Assembly (NCBI GenBank): GCA_027485145.1
Contig: JAIXRO010000096.1
Span: forward strand, 1-60,488
Length of the DNA: 60,488 nt
Reading direction: 5' to 3'
DNA from: Hyphomonadaceae bacterium
GTDB lineage: Bacteria; Pseudomonadota; Alphaproteobacteria; Caulobacterales; Hyphomonadaceae
The translations under genes were made by a program, and so were the position numbers. Below, in pieces: positions 18,114 through 28,547 of this stretch (its first letter is position 1; each line of letters opens with the position of its first letter). The notes under the pieces were generated by a model. That model had not been told where the DNA came from, did no database searches, and was given only the letters and a program-made list of their open reading frames with translations.

Positions 18114-19343
18114 ATGTATCACAACGGGAGAACAGGCGTTTTGGCCCGTTCCATCAGGACGTCAGCACAAGGTCTCGAGCTCATCCAGAGCTTCGAGGGC
18201 TTCCGTCCCCGCGCGGCGCGTTTGCCGGGCGGCGGGTGGCTGATCGGCTATGGACATACCGCCACCGCGCGCGCCGGACTTCAGATCACCCCCCGCGACG
18301 CCGCGCTGATCCTGATTCACCATGACCTGCCGCCGATTGAGCAGCTGATCGCCGAGCGCGTGCTGAGCCCGCTTAGCCAGAACGAATTTGATGCGCTTGT
18401 CTCGTTCGCCTTCAACATCGGTGCCGAAGCCTTCATTTCGAGCGGCGTGATTGCCGCGCTGAACGCGGGTGACCGCGCCGGCGCTGCGGATGCCATGTGG
18501 GCCTGGCGCCTTGCCAATGTGTCGGGCGAGCTTCGCGTCGTGGATGCGATCGCCCGCCGCCGCGCGGCCGAAGTGGCACACTTTCTGGAACATCCGGCCG
18601 GCCGCGTCGCCGTTCCGGGCGCTTGGGTCCGCCCGCTCGCCCGGCAGGGGCTGGATGACGAGGACGCCGAGCCTGCCACCCGTTCGGTCGTCATCGGCTC
18701 GCGCACCTCGGCCGGCACCGAAGTGCCGCCTGCAGTCACGCCCGACAACGCCACACAGGCGGCCGCCCGCGCGGTAAGCGAGCGTATCGCGCGTATTCTG
18801 GGCGAAGCCCCGCCGCAGCCTCCCGCGCCGCCCACACCGCCCCTCGGCCCGGGCGATGGCCCGACGCCTGAAGAAATCACAGACGCGGTAAAGGCGCTCG
18901 TCGGCGACGATCCGGGCGCTTCGCTGCCATCTCGTCCCAAAGGTCCGCCGGAAGGCATCGAACGCCGCCGCAATGCGCGCGCGCCGAATCCCACGCTGCC
19001 GGATGACGCCTTGCCCTTTCTGCCGCCGGCCGAGGCGGTCGTGGTGGATGACCTGGAGGTCGTCCAGATCAATGAGCGCGATCTTGAGCGCGCCATCCAG
19101 GAAAACGGTGACACGGACACGGCCTCCCTGGGCAAGCTCAGCGTCTGGGGGCCTTACGCGCTGCTCTCCGGGCTCGGCCTCGTCGGCCTGATCGCCGGCG
19201 CCCAGCGCTACCTCGCGCAGGCGGGCCAGCCGGTGCTGCAACAGAGTGACATCTATGCTGGTCCCGTCCTCGCGCTTGGCGGCGGATTCCTGTTCCTGAT
19301 CTCCAGTTACTATCTCTACCGGGCCCTGACGCGGCACGACTGA
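18114..19343 (+). CDS. spmX: SpmX-like polar development protein with degenerate lysozyme domain
   Basis: A 409-residue protein with an N-terminal GH24 phage-lysozyme fold (about residues 18-165), a proline-rich acidic linker (about 220-345) and two C-terminal transmembrane helices (about 345-365 and 380-402). This is the layout of Caulobacter SpmX, which marks the stalked pole and activates the kinase DivJ. Glu28 (SFEGF) matches the catalytic Glu11 of T4 lysozyme, but the positions equivalent to Asp20 and Thr26 are Leu37 and Leu43, so the domain is probably not a lytic enzyme. That fits the known co-option of a phage lysozyme in SpmX. The start is uncertain; a TTG at 18141 is also possible. 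Confidence 0.85.
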   Translation: MYHNGRTGVLARSIRTSAQGLELIQSFEGFRPRAARLPGGGWLIGYGHTATARAGLQITPRDAALILIHHDLPPIEQLIAERVLSPLSQNEFDALVSFAFNIGAEAFISSGVIAALNAGDRAGAADAMWAWRLANVSGELRVVDAIARRRAAEVAHFLEHPAGRVAVPGAWVRPLARQGLDDEDAEPATRSVVIGSRTSAGTEVPPAVTPDNATQAAARAVSERIARILGEAPPQPPAPPTPPLGPGDGPTPEEITDAVKALVGDDPGASLPSRPKGPPEGIERRRNARAPNPTLPDDALPFLPPAEAVVVDDLEVVQINERDLERAIQENGDTDTASLGKLSVWGPYALLSGLGLVGLIAGAQRYLAQAGQPVLQQSDIYAGPVLALGGGFLFLISSYYLYRALTRHD

Positions 19344-19392
19344 GTTCAGATTCCACGCTGACACGCGCGGGCGCCTTTGCTAGGGCAGGGGC

Positions 19393-20565
19393 ATGATCCC
19401 GAACACATATCCCACGCTGAACTTTGATCTCGGTGAAACGGCGGACATGATCCGCGAAACCGTGAAAAACTTTGCCCAGAACCAGATCGCGCCGCGCGCC
19501 GCCGAGATCGACCGGACGGACAAGTTCCCCCGCGATCTCCTGCCGAAGATGGGCGAACTCGGCCTCCTCGGCATAACGGTCGAAGAAGAGTGGGGCGGCA
19601 CCGGCCTCGGCTATCTCGAACACGTCGTCGCGATGGAGGAAATCTCCCGCGCTTCGGCGTCCGTGGGCCTGTCCTACGGCGCTCACTCGAACCTCTGCGT
19701 CAACCAGTTGCGCCGCTGGGGCAATGACGACCAGAAGTCCCGCTACCTTCCCAAACTCATCTCTGGCGAGCATCTGGGCTCGCTTGCGATGAGCGAAAGC
19801 GGGGCAGGGTCGGACGTGGTCTCGATGAAGCTGCGCGCCGACAGGAAGGGCGACCGCTACGTCCTCAACGGCACCAAGATGTGGATCACCAACGCGCCGG
19901 ACGCTGACACGCTGGTTGTCTATGCCAAGACCGATCCGAACGGCGCCTCGAAAGGCATCACGGCTTTCCTGATCGAGCGCGGCTTCAAGGGCTTCTCTGT
20001 CGCGCAGAAGCTCGACAAGCTCGGCATGCGCGGCTCCGAAACCGGCGAGCTTGTGTTTGAAGACTGCGAAGTGCCGGAAGAGAACGTCATGGGCCCGGTC
20101 GGCGCGGGCGTCCGTATCCTGATGAGCGGCCTCGACTATGAGCGCGCGGTGCTCGCTGCCGGGCCCACCGGCATCATGCAGGCCTGCCTCGATGTCGTGC
20201 TGCCTTACATCCACGACCGCAAACAGTTCGGCCAGTCCATCGGTGAGTTCCAGCTCGTGCAGGGCAAGCTCGCCGACATGTACGTTCAGATGAATGCCGC
20301 CAAGGCTTACGTCTATGCCGTCGCCAAGGCCTGCGACCGGGGAGAGACCACGCGCAAGGACGCCGCCGGCGCCATTCTCTACGCGGCCGAGACCGCCACG
20401 AAGCTCGCGCTGGACGCGATCCAGCTCCTCGGCGGCAATGGCTATATCAACGAGTATCCGACGGGCCGACTCCTGCGCGACGCGAAGCTCTACGAGATCG
20501 GCGCCGGCACCAGCGAGATCCGCCGCTGGCTGATCGGCCGGGAACTGTTCAACGAAACGGCTTGA
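19393..20565 (+). CDS. ivd: isovaleryl-CoA dehydrogenase
   Basis: A 390-residue acyl-CoA dehydrogenase. The FAD signature [20 protein letters not shown] and the C-terminal [20 protein letters not shown] are present. The likely catalytic base is Glu250 in [14 protein letters not shown], placed as in isovaleryl-CoA dehydrogenase rather than at the C-terminal position of most other family members. The [12 protein letters not shown] segment is also typical of this subgroup. It performs the third step of leucine breakdown, isovaleryl-CoA to 3-methylcrotonyl-CoA, passing electrons to ETF. The genes for the next steps are at 25683, 29600 and 32614. The acetyltransferase gene begins 8 nt downstream. 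Confidence 0.93.
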   Translation: MIPNTYPTLNFDLGETADMIRETVKNFAQNQIAPRAAEIDRTDKFPRDLLPKMGELGLLGITVEEEWGGTGLGYLEHVVAMEEISRASASVGLSYGAHSNLCVNQLRRWGNDDQKSRYLPKLISGEHLGSLAMSESGAGSDVVSMKLRADRKGDRYVLNGTKMWITNAPDADTLVVYAKTDPNGASKGITAFLIERGFKGFSVAQKLDKLGMRGSETGELVFEDCEVPEENVMGPVGAGVRILMSGLDYERAVLAAGPTGIMQACLDVVLPYIHDRKQFGQSIGEFQLVQGKLADMYVQMNAAKAYVYAVAKACDRGETTRKDAAGAILYAAETATKLALDAIQLLGGNGYINEYPTGRLLRDAKLYEIGAGTSEIRRWLIGRELFNETA

Positions 20566-20572
20566 GGCGAAA

Positions 20573-21124
20573 ATGCATGCCGGTCCGGTCCTGAGAACTG
20601 CCCGGCCCGAAGATGCCGCCGCGATTGCCGGAATCTATGCGCCTTATGTGCGCGACACCGTCATATCGTTTGAAGTCGATCCGCCCGGCACGCACGAGAT
20701 GCACCGGCGCATCACAACCACGCTCCAGACTTATCCCTGGCTCGTCGTCGAGGACGCAGGCAGCGTTGCTGGTTATGCCTATGCGTCTCAGCACCGGGCC
20801 CGGGAAGCCTACCGCTGGGCTTGCGATGTCGCGGTCTACCTCGATCCTTCAGCGCAAGGACGCGGATACGGAAGCCGTCTCTATACAGAGCTCTTGCGTA
20901 TCTTGAGAAAGCAAGGATTGCGCGCCGCCTTTGGCGGCATTGCGCTTCCCAATCCGGCCAGCGTGGCCTTGCACGAAAAGATGGGATTCCATCACCTCGG
21001 AACCTACTCGAAAGTCGGCTTCAAGAACGGAGGTTGGCACGACGTCGGATGGTGGCAACTCCAGATCGGCGCCCACGACGGCGTCCCGGATGAAATCATC
21101 CCGTTTTCCGACTTGCGCGCCTGA
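20573..21124 (+). CDS. GNAT N-acetyltransferase, phosphinothricin/methionine sulfoximine type
   Basis: A 183-residue acetyltransferase. The opening VLRTARPEDAAAIAGIYAPYV and the later VISFEV are typical of the Pat/Bar/MddA subgroup. The acetyl-CoA site appears as VAVYLDPSAQGRGYGSRLY and the C-terminal motif as ALPNPASVALHEKMGFHHLG. Members acetylate phosphinothricin, methionine sulfoximine or other amino acid analogues; the native substrate here is unknown. The gene follows ivd by 8 nt and is probably co-transcribed with it, perhaps only by chance of position. It ends 3 nt from the convergent SRPBCC gene. Confidence 0.87.
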   Translation: MHAGPVLRTARPEDAAAIAGIYAPYVRDTVISFEVDPPGTHEMHRRITTTLQTYPWLVVEDAGSVAGYAYASQHRAREAYRWACDVAVYLDPSAQGRGYGSRLYTELLRILRKQGLRAAFGGIALPNPASVALHEKMGFHHLGTYSKVGFKNGGWHDVGWWQLQIGAHDGVPDEIIPFSDLRA

Positions 21125-21127
21125 GCG

Positions 21128-21616
21128 CTACTTGAACCGATCCGGCTGTTTCGCGATCAGCGCTTCCAGTTTGGGCATACCGTCCACCAGTCCCCGCGTC
21201 AGCTGCCGGGTGATGATGGCGCCCAGAACCGGTGCGGAACTTGCCTTGCCGCTCCAGCGCAGCTCGCAGCCACCTTCGACGGGAACAACCCTGTAGTCCT
21301 CGACAGCCGCCGAGACGGGCAGGGTGGAGCGCTCGAACCGGAAGGCCATCCGCTTGCCCTCGTCCCAGGCGAAGAAGGTCTCCTCGATCACTTGCGCACC
21401 AACTTCCACGGTCCGTGTCGTGCCGGGCCCGAACGGCTTGGGGCTCGTCCAGGTCACCTTCGTGATCGGCAGCCACTCGGTCCAGGCCGGGCCGTCCAGC
21501 AACGCGTTCCACACCATCTGCGGCGGGAAGGGAAACCGGTGCACGGCGCTCGATGGCTTGGCGGTAGCGAGATATTCCTCGCCAACCGGTTTGTGGGCTT
21601 TGGGTGTCTTGGCCAT
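21128..21616 (-). CDS. SRPBCC-fold protein (polyketide cyclase/START-like)
   Basis: About 162 residues. The ATG at 21616 is preferred because GGAGA lies about 7 nt upstream; the frame extends to an ATG at 21628. The pattern FPFPPQMVWNALLDGPAWTE at the start of the domain, the central DEGKRMAFRFERS and the long C-terminal helix LTRGLVDGMPKLEALIAKQ are those of the SRPBCC/helix-grip fold. These proteins bind hydrophobic ligands; no specific role can be given. It is convergent with the acetyltransferase gene and tandem with nothing obvious upstream. Confidence 0.75.
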   Translation of the reverse strand: MAKTPKAHKPVGEEYLATAKPSSAVHRFPFPPQMVWNALLDGPAWTEWLPITKVTWTSPKPFGPGTTRTVEVGAQVIEETFFAWDEGKRMAFRFERSTLPVSAAVEDYRVVPVEGGCELRWSGKASSAPVLGAIITRQLTRGLVDGMPKLEALIAKQPDRFK

Positions 21617-21733
21617 CTGGGTCTCCATCCATGGTTGCCCGCGAGTGCACGCAAACCTCTACGGATTCCGGAACTGCCAGCTTTTGCGAACACCGTCCAC
21701 GGACAATCAGCCCGTGCGGCCATTCACGCCGCG

Positions 21734-23692
21734 TCAGCCCGCCTGCAGCAGGGTCTGGATCGTCTCGGGCGGCAGGCTGAGAGTCTGCGTGATGGCGGTG
21801 ACCAGCGAGCGTTCGTCGATCGGTTTCGACACATACCCGTCAAAGCCCTTGGCCAGGAATTTTTCCCGGTCGCCGTGCATCGAGTCCGCCGTCAGGGCGA
21901 TCACGGGCGTCAGCCGGTTCGGATTGCCCGTCGTGCGCAGCCGTTTGAAGGCTTCGGCGCCATCGAGAACCGGCATGTGGATATCCATCAGGATGATTTC
22001 GAACTTCTCTCGGGAGAGAATGTCCAGGGCTTCGTTTCCGTCCGCCGCTTCCGCAATCAGCAATCCGTGAATTTCAAGGAACGAGCGCGCCACGCGGCGG
22101 TTGATCGCGTTGTCATCAACCACCAGCGCGCGGCAACCCGTAAGGCCAAACCGGGCTTCTTGCGCGGGCGCAGGCAGCAATCTGCTTCCGGAATCCAGGA
22201 TGACCGGGGTACACGCCCCCGCCTTGAACGTCAGTGTAAAGATGGACCCCTTACCGGGCTGGCTGACCGCGCTGACATCGCCGCTCATCATCCGGGCGAG
22301 CTTGCGGGTAATCGACAGGCCAAGGCCGGTTCCGCCGAAACGCCGCGTCGTCGAGCCGTCCTCCTGCGCGAAGGAGTCGAACACACGCTCGATCTTGTCC
22401 GGGGCTATCCCGCATCCGGTATCGGAAACATGGATCGTCACCTTGTGTTCGCCGGGTCCATCCGGCTCGCTCGTGACAACCACCATGACTTCACCGTGTG
22501 AGGTGAACTTGATGGCGTTGGATACCAGGTTGCCGACGCACTGGCGCACACGGACCGGGTCGAACAAAAGGCGGGACGGCACGCTGGGGTGCACGAACAT
22601 CTGCACACGGATGCCCTTTTCCTGCGCCTTTGACTCATGCAGCTTGAACAGCCCACTCAGCTTGTGACGAAGGTCGCCGGCGACCGCCGAAACCTCCATC
22701 CGGCCAGCTTCGATCTTGGACAGGTCGAGGATGTCGTTCAGCAGCACCATCAGCGTGTTGCCGGAATCGAGGATGACAGACACCTGATCGGATTGGGCCG
22801 GGGTCAACTTGCTGTGCGCGAGGACCTGCGCCATCCCCAGCACACCGTTCAGGGGAGTGCGGATCTCGTGGCTCATGTTGGCAAGGAATTCTGATTTCAG
22901 GCGCGTGGCCTGTTCGGCGCGGTTCAGGGCATCACGCAACTCGTGCGCCTTGCGGCGTTCCTCACGAATGTCGCGCACATAGGTCACGAAGACCAGCTCG
23001 CCGGTTTCGCCCCACTTGGCGCTGGAAAGGGAAAGCTCGACCTGGTTGGTCGCGCCAGACTTTGTGGGGGCTTCCGCATCCGTCACATGGCGCAGCAATT
23101 CTCCCGTGGCCAGCTTCTTGGCGAGCCCCGGGTCGGGACGATACTCTGCCTGACCCGTCAGGATGCCCACGTTCTTGCCCATGAGTTCGGGGCGGGTCCA
23201 ACCTGACATATCGCAAAGGGCCTGGTTCACGTAGACGATCTCGCCTGCCATGTTGGTCAGCACGATGCCGTAAATGGCGTGGTCACAGGCGGCGCGGGCG
23301 AGATCGTAGCGGCGGCGGGCCTGGTCGCGCTCTTCCGCAATGTCCGTGATCTCGTGGGAGCAGACCAGCGCGCCACACGCGGTCGGTATGATGGTGGTCT
23401 TGAGCACTTTCCCGAGCATCATCGCGGCCCGGCCCTCTTGTGTGACCAAAGTCCGGGTCTCACCGGTCTGGATGACTTCAAGGGCGTTCTGGACCATCGC
23501 CGAGTCCCGGTAGGCGGGGTCGAACTCGAATATCCGCATTCCGACCACGCTGCCGCCTTCCGGCAAGATGGATTCGTTCATCAAGCGGTTCGCCGAGGTC
23601 CATTCCAGATCGACGATGTCGCCAAACTCGTTGCGAACCGGAGCGATCTCGCACACGATGACCGGAAGCAGGTCCAACAGATTGGCGTGCAT
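21734..23692 (-). CDS. hybrid sensor histidine kinase/response regulator with PAS domains
   Basis: A 652-residue cytoplasmic hybrid kinase with no transmembrane helix. Domains in order: a degenerate PAS (about 1-110), a second PAS (about 128-245, YGIVLTNMAGEIVYVNQALC), a HisKA dimerisation domain with the phospho-acceptor His275 in NMSHEIRTPLNGVLG, a HATPase_c domain with VGNLVSNAIKFT, SDTGCGIAP and GGTGLGLSI, and a receiver domain with Asp570 in LMDIHMPVLDG. All key residues are intact, so it should autophosphorylate and transfer internally to the receiver. The signal and the output partner are unknown; no separate response regulator gene lies nearby. Confidence 0.93.
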   Translation of the reverse strand: MHANLLDLLPVIVCEIAPVRNEFGDIVDLEWTSANRLMNESILPEGGSVVGMRIFEFDPAYRDSAMVQNALEVIQTGETRTLVTQEGRAAMMLGKVLKTTIIPTACGALVCSHEITDIAEERDQARRRYDLARAACDHAIYGIVLTNMAGEIVYVNQALCDMSGWTRPELMGKNVGILTGQAEYRPDPGLAKKLATGELLRHVTDAEAPTKSGATNQVELSLSSAKWGETGELVFVTYVRDIREERRKAHELRDALNRAEQATRLKSEFLANMSHEIRTPLNGVLGMAQVLAHSKLTPAQSDQVSVILDSGNTLMVLLNDILDLSKIEAGRMEVSAVAGDLRHKLSGLFKLHESKAQEKGIRVQMFVHPSVPSRLLFDPVRVRQCVGNLVSNAIKFTSHGEVMVVVTSEPDGPGEHKVTIHVSDTGCGIAPDKIERVFDSFAQEDGSTTRRFGGTGLGLSITRKLARMMSGDVSAVSQPGKGSIFTLTFKAGACTPVILDSGSRLLPAPAQEARFGLTGCRALVVDDNAINRRVARSFLEIHGLLIAEAADGNEALDILSREKFEIILMDIHMPVLDGAEAFKRLRTTGNPNRLTPVIALTADSMHGDREKFLAKGFDGYVSKPIDERSLVTAITQTLSLPPETIQTLLQAG

Positions 23693-23781
23693 GGCCGTAA
23701 AGCTCCCGAAGACTAGAATCTCGAGGCGGACGCTAGCCCCAACATGCTTAAGGCTCTGTTGAGATTACTACAGGCGCGCGG

Positions 23782-25548
23782 TCAAACCGGGCAGCAGAGC
23801 GCCGGAATATCGCTCGCTTCAAGGGCGGCCTTGGCGGCCACATAGCCCGCCTCCACCGCGGCTTCATACGCCGTCCAGTCGCGCAGTTCTATGCCGGGCA
23901 GATCCGGCAGGATGACGATATCCGCAAGTTCGCGGCCCAGACGCGGGTCATTGCGCACGGTGGCGGCCCGCATCAGCAGGCCCGCAATCGGGGGCGGCTG
24001 CGAGAAGCCGTTGCGCACGACCCACTGCCAGAAATTCAGCGGCCGGACGAATTCATCCCGGTTGAGGCCTTCTGGCTGGCCCGAAACGTCCGATCCGATC
24101 ACGAAGCCCTGATGGGTATCCCGCATGGTCTCGACGGGGAAGTTGTCCAGCACGCCGCCATCCACGAGGATGTCCTCTCCCTCCACCACAGGTGGCAAGA
24201 TGCCGGGCAGGGAGATGGTCGCCCGCAGCGCCTGCCGGAGGCTGCCCGACCGGTGGATATGGACGTGACCGGAGGTCAGGTTCGTGGACAAGGCGTAGAA
24301 CGGGATCTTCAGGTCGCTGATATCGGTCTCGCCGAAATGTTCCTGGAGGCGCGCGTTGACACGCTTGCCCTTCACCATGCCGACCACCGGCAGGGTATAG
24401 TCGCCGAGCGGGCTCGACTCGACAAAGGCCTTTCGGATTCGCCAGTCGATTTCGGAATCGCTCCAGCCCTTGGCCACGCACGCCGCCAGCACCGCGCCCA
24501 TTGACGCGCCGCCGCAGAAGTCGATGGGGATACCCTTCTCGCGGATTGCCCGGATCGCGCCGATATGGCTGTAGGCGCGCGCCCCGCCGCCTGACAGCAC
24601 AATCCCGACGGACCGCCCGGCCATGATGCGCGCCAGGCGCATCGCGTCGGACTGATCATCGCCGTACCAGTGAAAAACCCGCTGCGCCCCGGCAGCCGAA
24701 CGCCACTCCTCGGGGCTGGAGGCCCGCCGCTCCGTACCCGGATGAAGCAGGAGGACGTCGACAAGTTTCAGGCGCTGCGCAGGCGAGGATTCTTCCGGCA
24801 TCAACGGCACGGACGGCCGCGCGTCGCCGCGAGCCAGCACCCAGATACGGTCCGCCTGCCGGGTCGCCAGCCGGAACCACGACGTGTCGCCGATCGCCGC
24901 GATCAGGATCACGGTGTCGTTGTTGTGTTCAAGTTCGTCGAAGAAGCCCGCGGGCTTTTCGTCGCCCTGCACCTCGTCGACGATGGCGACCTTCTGGCCG
25001 AACTTCATCAGCGACTCGCGCAGCGCCCGGGCCCGGTGACGCAGATCGATGGTCGGCGATGTGGCAAGCAGTGTGTAGACTTTCGGCAGCGTCGCGAGGT
25101 CCCGCTTGCCGGTCCGGCCGAGGCGGCGAAGGATGATGCGGATCATGCCTTCCAGCAATTCCGGTTCGGATTTTACCAGCCGGTTCCAGCCCGTCCGGGA
25201 CAGCGCGACGACTTCGGAATCGCGCAGCGCATAGACCGATCCGGTATGCGGCTTGTTCTCGATCACCCCGTCGCCATTGAGGTCCGTGCCGCCGAGGAAC
25301 AGCGCCATTTCGCCGACAGGTTCGCCCGGCCGGATATGTCCGATGAACTCGTTGCCGGCGCCAAATGCGCCCAGCGATCCGGACACGACGAAGAAGATCG
25401 AGTCGGCCATCTCGCCAGCAAGGAACAGCGGCTGACCCGCGGGCAGGGAGAACCAGCGCGCTTCCTTCCCCGCGGAACGCATCGCCCGCTGCGACACATC
25501 CTTGAGCAAGGGAATCGTTTTCAGATCGGGATTGGGAGGGCTCCGCAT
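23782..25548 (-). CDS. patatin-like phospholipase with cyclic nucleotide-binding domain
   Basis: About 588 residues from the ATG at 25548, which has AAGGA 7 nt upstream; an ATG at 25593 is also in frame. The N-terminal cNMP-binding fold (about residues 15-145) contains LPAGQPLFLAGEMADSIFFV and a GEPVGEMALFLGG segment. A middle region of about 150 residues follows, and then the patatin domain with the oxyanion loop SGGGARAYSHIG, nucleophile Ser349 in GGASMG and Asp463 in LVDGGVLDNFP. This matches the bacterial neuropathy target esterase-like group, which hydrolyses phospholipids or lysophospholipids. Two catalytic residues are intact. It is divergent from the MCC beta-subunit gene. Confidence 0.88.
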   Translation of the reverse strand: MRSPPNPDLKTIPLLKDVSQRAMRSAGKEARWFSLPAGQPLFLAGEMADSIFFVVSGSLGAFGAGNEFIGHIRPGEPVGEMALFLGGTDLNGDGVIENKPHTGSVYALRDSEVVALSRTGWNRLVKSEPELLEGMIRIILRRLGRTGKRDLATLPKVYTLLATSPTIDLRHRARALRESLMKFGQKVAIVDEVQGDEKPAGFFDELEHNNDTVILIAAIGDTSWFRLATRQADRIWVLARGDARPSVPLMPEESSPAQRLKLVDVLLLHPGTERRASSPEEWRSAAGAQRVFHWYGDDQSDAMRLARIMAGRSVGIVLSGGGARAYSHIGAIRAIREKGIPIDFCGGASMGAVLAACVAKGWSDSEIDWRIRKAFVESSPLGDYTLPVVGMVKGKRVNARLQEHFGETDISDLKIPFYALSTNLTSGHVHIHRSGSLRQALRATISLPGILPPVVEGEDILVDGGVLDNFPVETMRDTHQGFVIGSDVSGQPEGLNRDEFVRPLNFWQWVVRNGFSQPPPIAGLLMRAATVRNDPRLGRELADIVILPDLPGIELRDWTAYEAAVEAGYVAAKAALEASDIPALCCPV

Positions 25549-25682
25549 GACCCGATCCTTGCGCGTCCTCTTAGGGGTTTGAAAGCCATCCATGCGCCCG
25601 GTTTACCATAAATGCGTTACTGAACCGGTGACATGGGCATGAGCGGGCGGTAATCCTCGGCCGAGTCGTTAAGGATAAACGC

Positions 25683-27290
<1,608 letters not shown>

Positions 27291-27312
27291 CGCGCGGCCC
27301 GCGAAGTTTGGC

Positions 27313-27807
27313 CTAAAGCTGGATCGCTTTCGATTTGCCCATTTCCGGCGTCTTCCCGGTCAGGTTCGCTTTCGTCATTTCGAACAGCACGCCCAGCATC
27401 GACTTGTCGGACGCCCAGACATTGGCGTCCTGCGGTTCGAACTTCAGCATCATCAGCTTGGGATCGGTCTTGCCGCCTGGATACCACGCGGCCACCATCG
27501 GGTTCCAGAACTTGTCTACCGTCGCAAGGTCGCCGTGCGGCGACAGCTTCCCTTTGACGCAGGCCTGATAGTCGTTGCTGATATGGCACATGTGCACGGC
27601 GTCCGGCTCGGTCAGGATCGAACGGCCGAGCTCGCTCGTATTGTCCGAGTAGAAGTAGATCACGCCGGCGTCCACATCCACTTGGGGTGCCATCGGCTGC
27701 ATGTGCGCGTCGTGCGACGGTGAGCCCAGCATCACGCAGCGCGCGCCTTTGATCTCTTCCAGCAAGTGGCGTTGCGGGTTCTCTTCGAACTTCTTCAGGT
27801 CTGTCAT
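27313..27807 (-). CDS. pyridoxamine 5'-phosphate oxidase-like flavin-binding protein (general stress protein 26 type)
   Basis: A 164-residue protein; the ATG at 27807 has GGAG upstream, while the open frame to 27912 lacks one. The split-barrel FMN-binding pattern is seen in CVMLGSPSHDAHMQPMAPQV, IYFYSDNTSELGRSI and VHMCHISNDYQACVKG, followed by WYPGGKTDPKLMMLKFEP, which marks the general stress protein 26 subgroup. Substrate and role are unknown; relatives bind FMN, FAD or F420. It is convergent with mccB (22 nt between the stops). The 297 nt upstream (27808-28104), shared with the EF-hand gene, hold no recognised feature. Confidence 0.82.
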   Translation of the reverse strand: MTDLKKFEENPQRHLLEEIKGARCVMLGSPSHDAHMQPMAPQVDVDAGVIYFYSDNTSELGRSILTEPDAVHMCHISNDYQACVKGKLSPHGDLATVDKFWNPMVAAWYPGGKTDPKLMMLKFEPQDANVWASDKSMLGVLFEMTKANLTGKTPEMGKSKAIQL

Positions 27808-28104
27808 GGTCGGCTCCTTGGTTTTCTCAGCCCTTGAACGCCTTCCTTGCCCGGATGTTCCGCCGCTACATGTTAAATCTGTGCAATGGCTCTCCGGTTC
27901 CCGTCGGTTCATCCGTCCAAGGATGAAAGCGGGCGTGCGGAAACCTTTGGCGGCGCTGCCGCGTTGTCACCGCCACATTTTCGCCCCTTGATCGCCGCCT
28001 TGATGTAAAGTCTGTCGTGAACGTAGTTTCACGCCACAACTCGGATTTGTTCCCTACATTTGCCGGGTCGCGACTTAGCGCGGCGAAGAAAAGTGGAGAC
28101 AGCC

Positions 28105-28392
28105 ATGAAACGCACATCCATCCTCGCAGCCGGACTTTTCGCAGCTGCATTGACCGCCCATGCGGGCGAAAAAGCCGGCCTTGCGTCCTACGACACGGAC
28201 GCCAACGGGCAGGTGAGCAAGGCCGAGTTCGTTGCGGCCAAAACGGCAGACGGCAAGAAAACGGCCGCTGAAGTCGAAGCGAAGTTCGCCAAGATGGACA
28301 CCAACGCTGACGGCATCCTGACAGACGCGGAATACACGGCCGCCAAGGAAGCCTGGACGAAGTCCAAGAGCAAGACCACGCCGGAATCGTAA
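28105..28392 (+). CDS. small secreted EF-hand protein
   Basis: A 95-residue protein. The ATG at 28105 has GTGGAGA upstream and begins a clear signal peptide (MKRTSILAAGLFAAALTAHA). The mature part holds two complete 12-residue EF-hand loops, DTDANGQVSKAE and DTNADGILTDAE, each with Asp/Asn at positions 1, 3 and 5, Gly at 6 and Glu at 12, so it should bind two Ca2+ ions in the periplasm. The tail is lysine-rich. A stem-loop terminator lies about 30 nt downstream. A role beyond calcium binding cannot be inferred. Confidence 0.87.
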   Translation: MKRTSILAAGLFAAALTAHAGEKAGLASYDTDANGQVSKAEFVAAKTADGKKTAAEVEAKFAKMDTNADGILTDAEYTAAKEAWTKSKSKTTPES

Positions 28393-28420
28393 CACCTCCG
28401 GCTCCGGGATGTGTCCGGCG

Positions 28421-28448
28421 CGGCCCTCACGCTTCGGCGTGGGGGCCG
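28421..28448 (+). terminator. stem-loop after the EF-hand gene
   Basis: Twelve-base arms at 28421-28432 and 28437-28448 pair across a TTCG tetraloop with one G-T pair. The stem is GC-rich, but the following T run is short (TTTGCGTTG), so it is a moderate intrinsic terminator candidate. Confidence 0.65.
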
Positions 28449-28547
28449 TTTGCGTTGCTGCGCCGCCGCGGCGTCTGGGTGCTTCCCGAACCGCACGAGG
28501 CCGGTTAAGCGAGGAACGCAACACGGTGTTGCGAGGCCCGCCAGACG

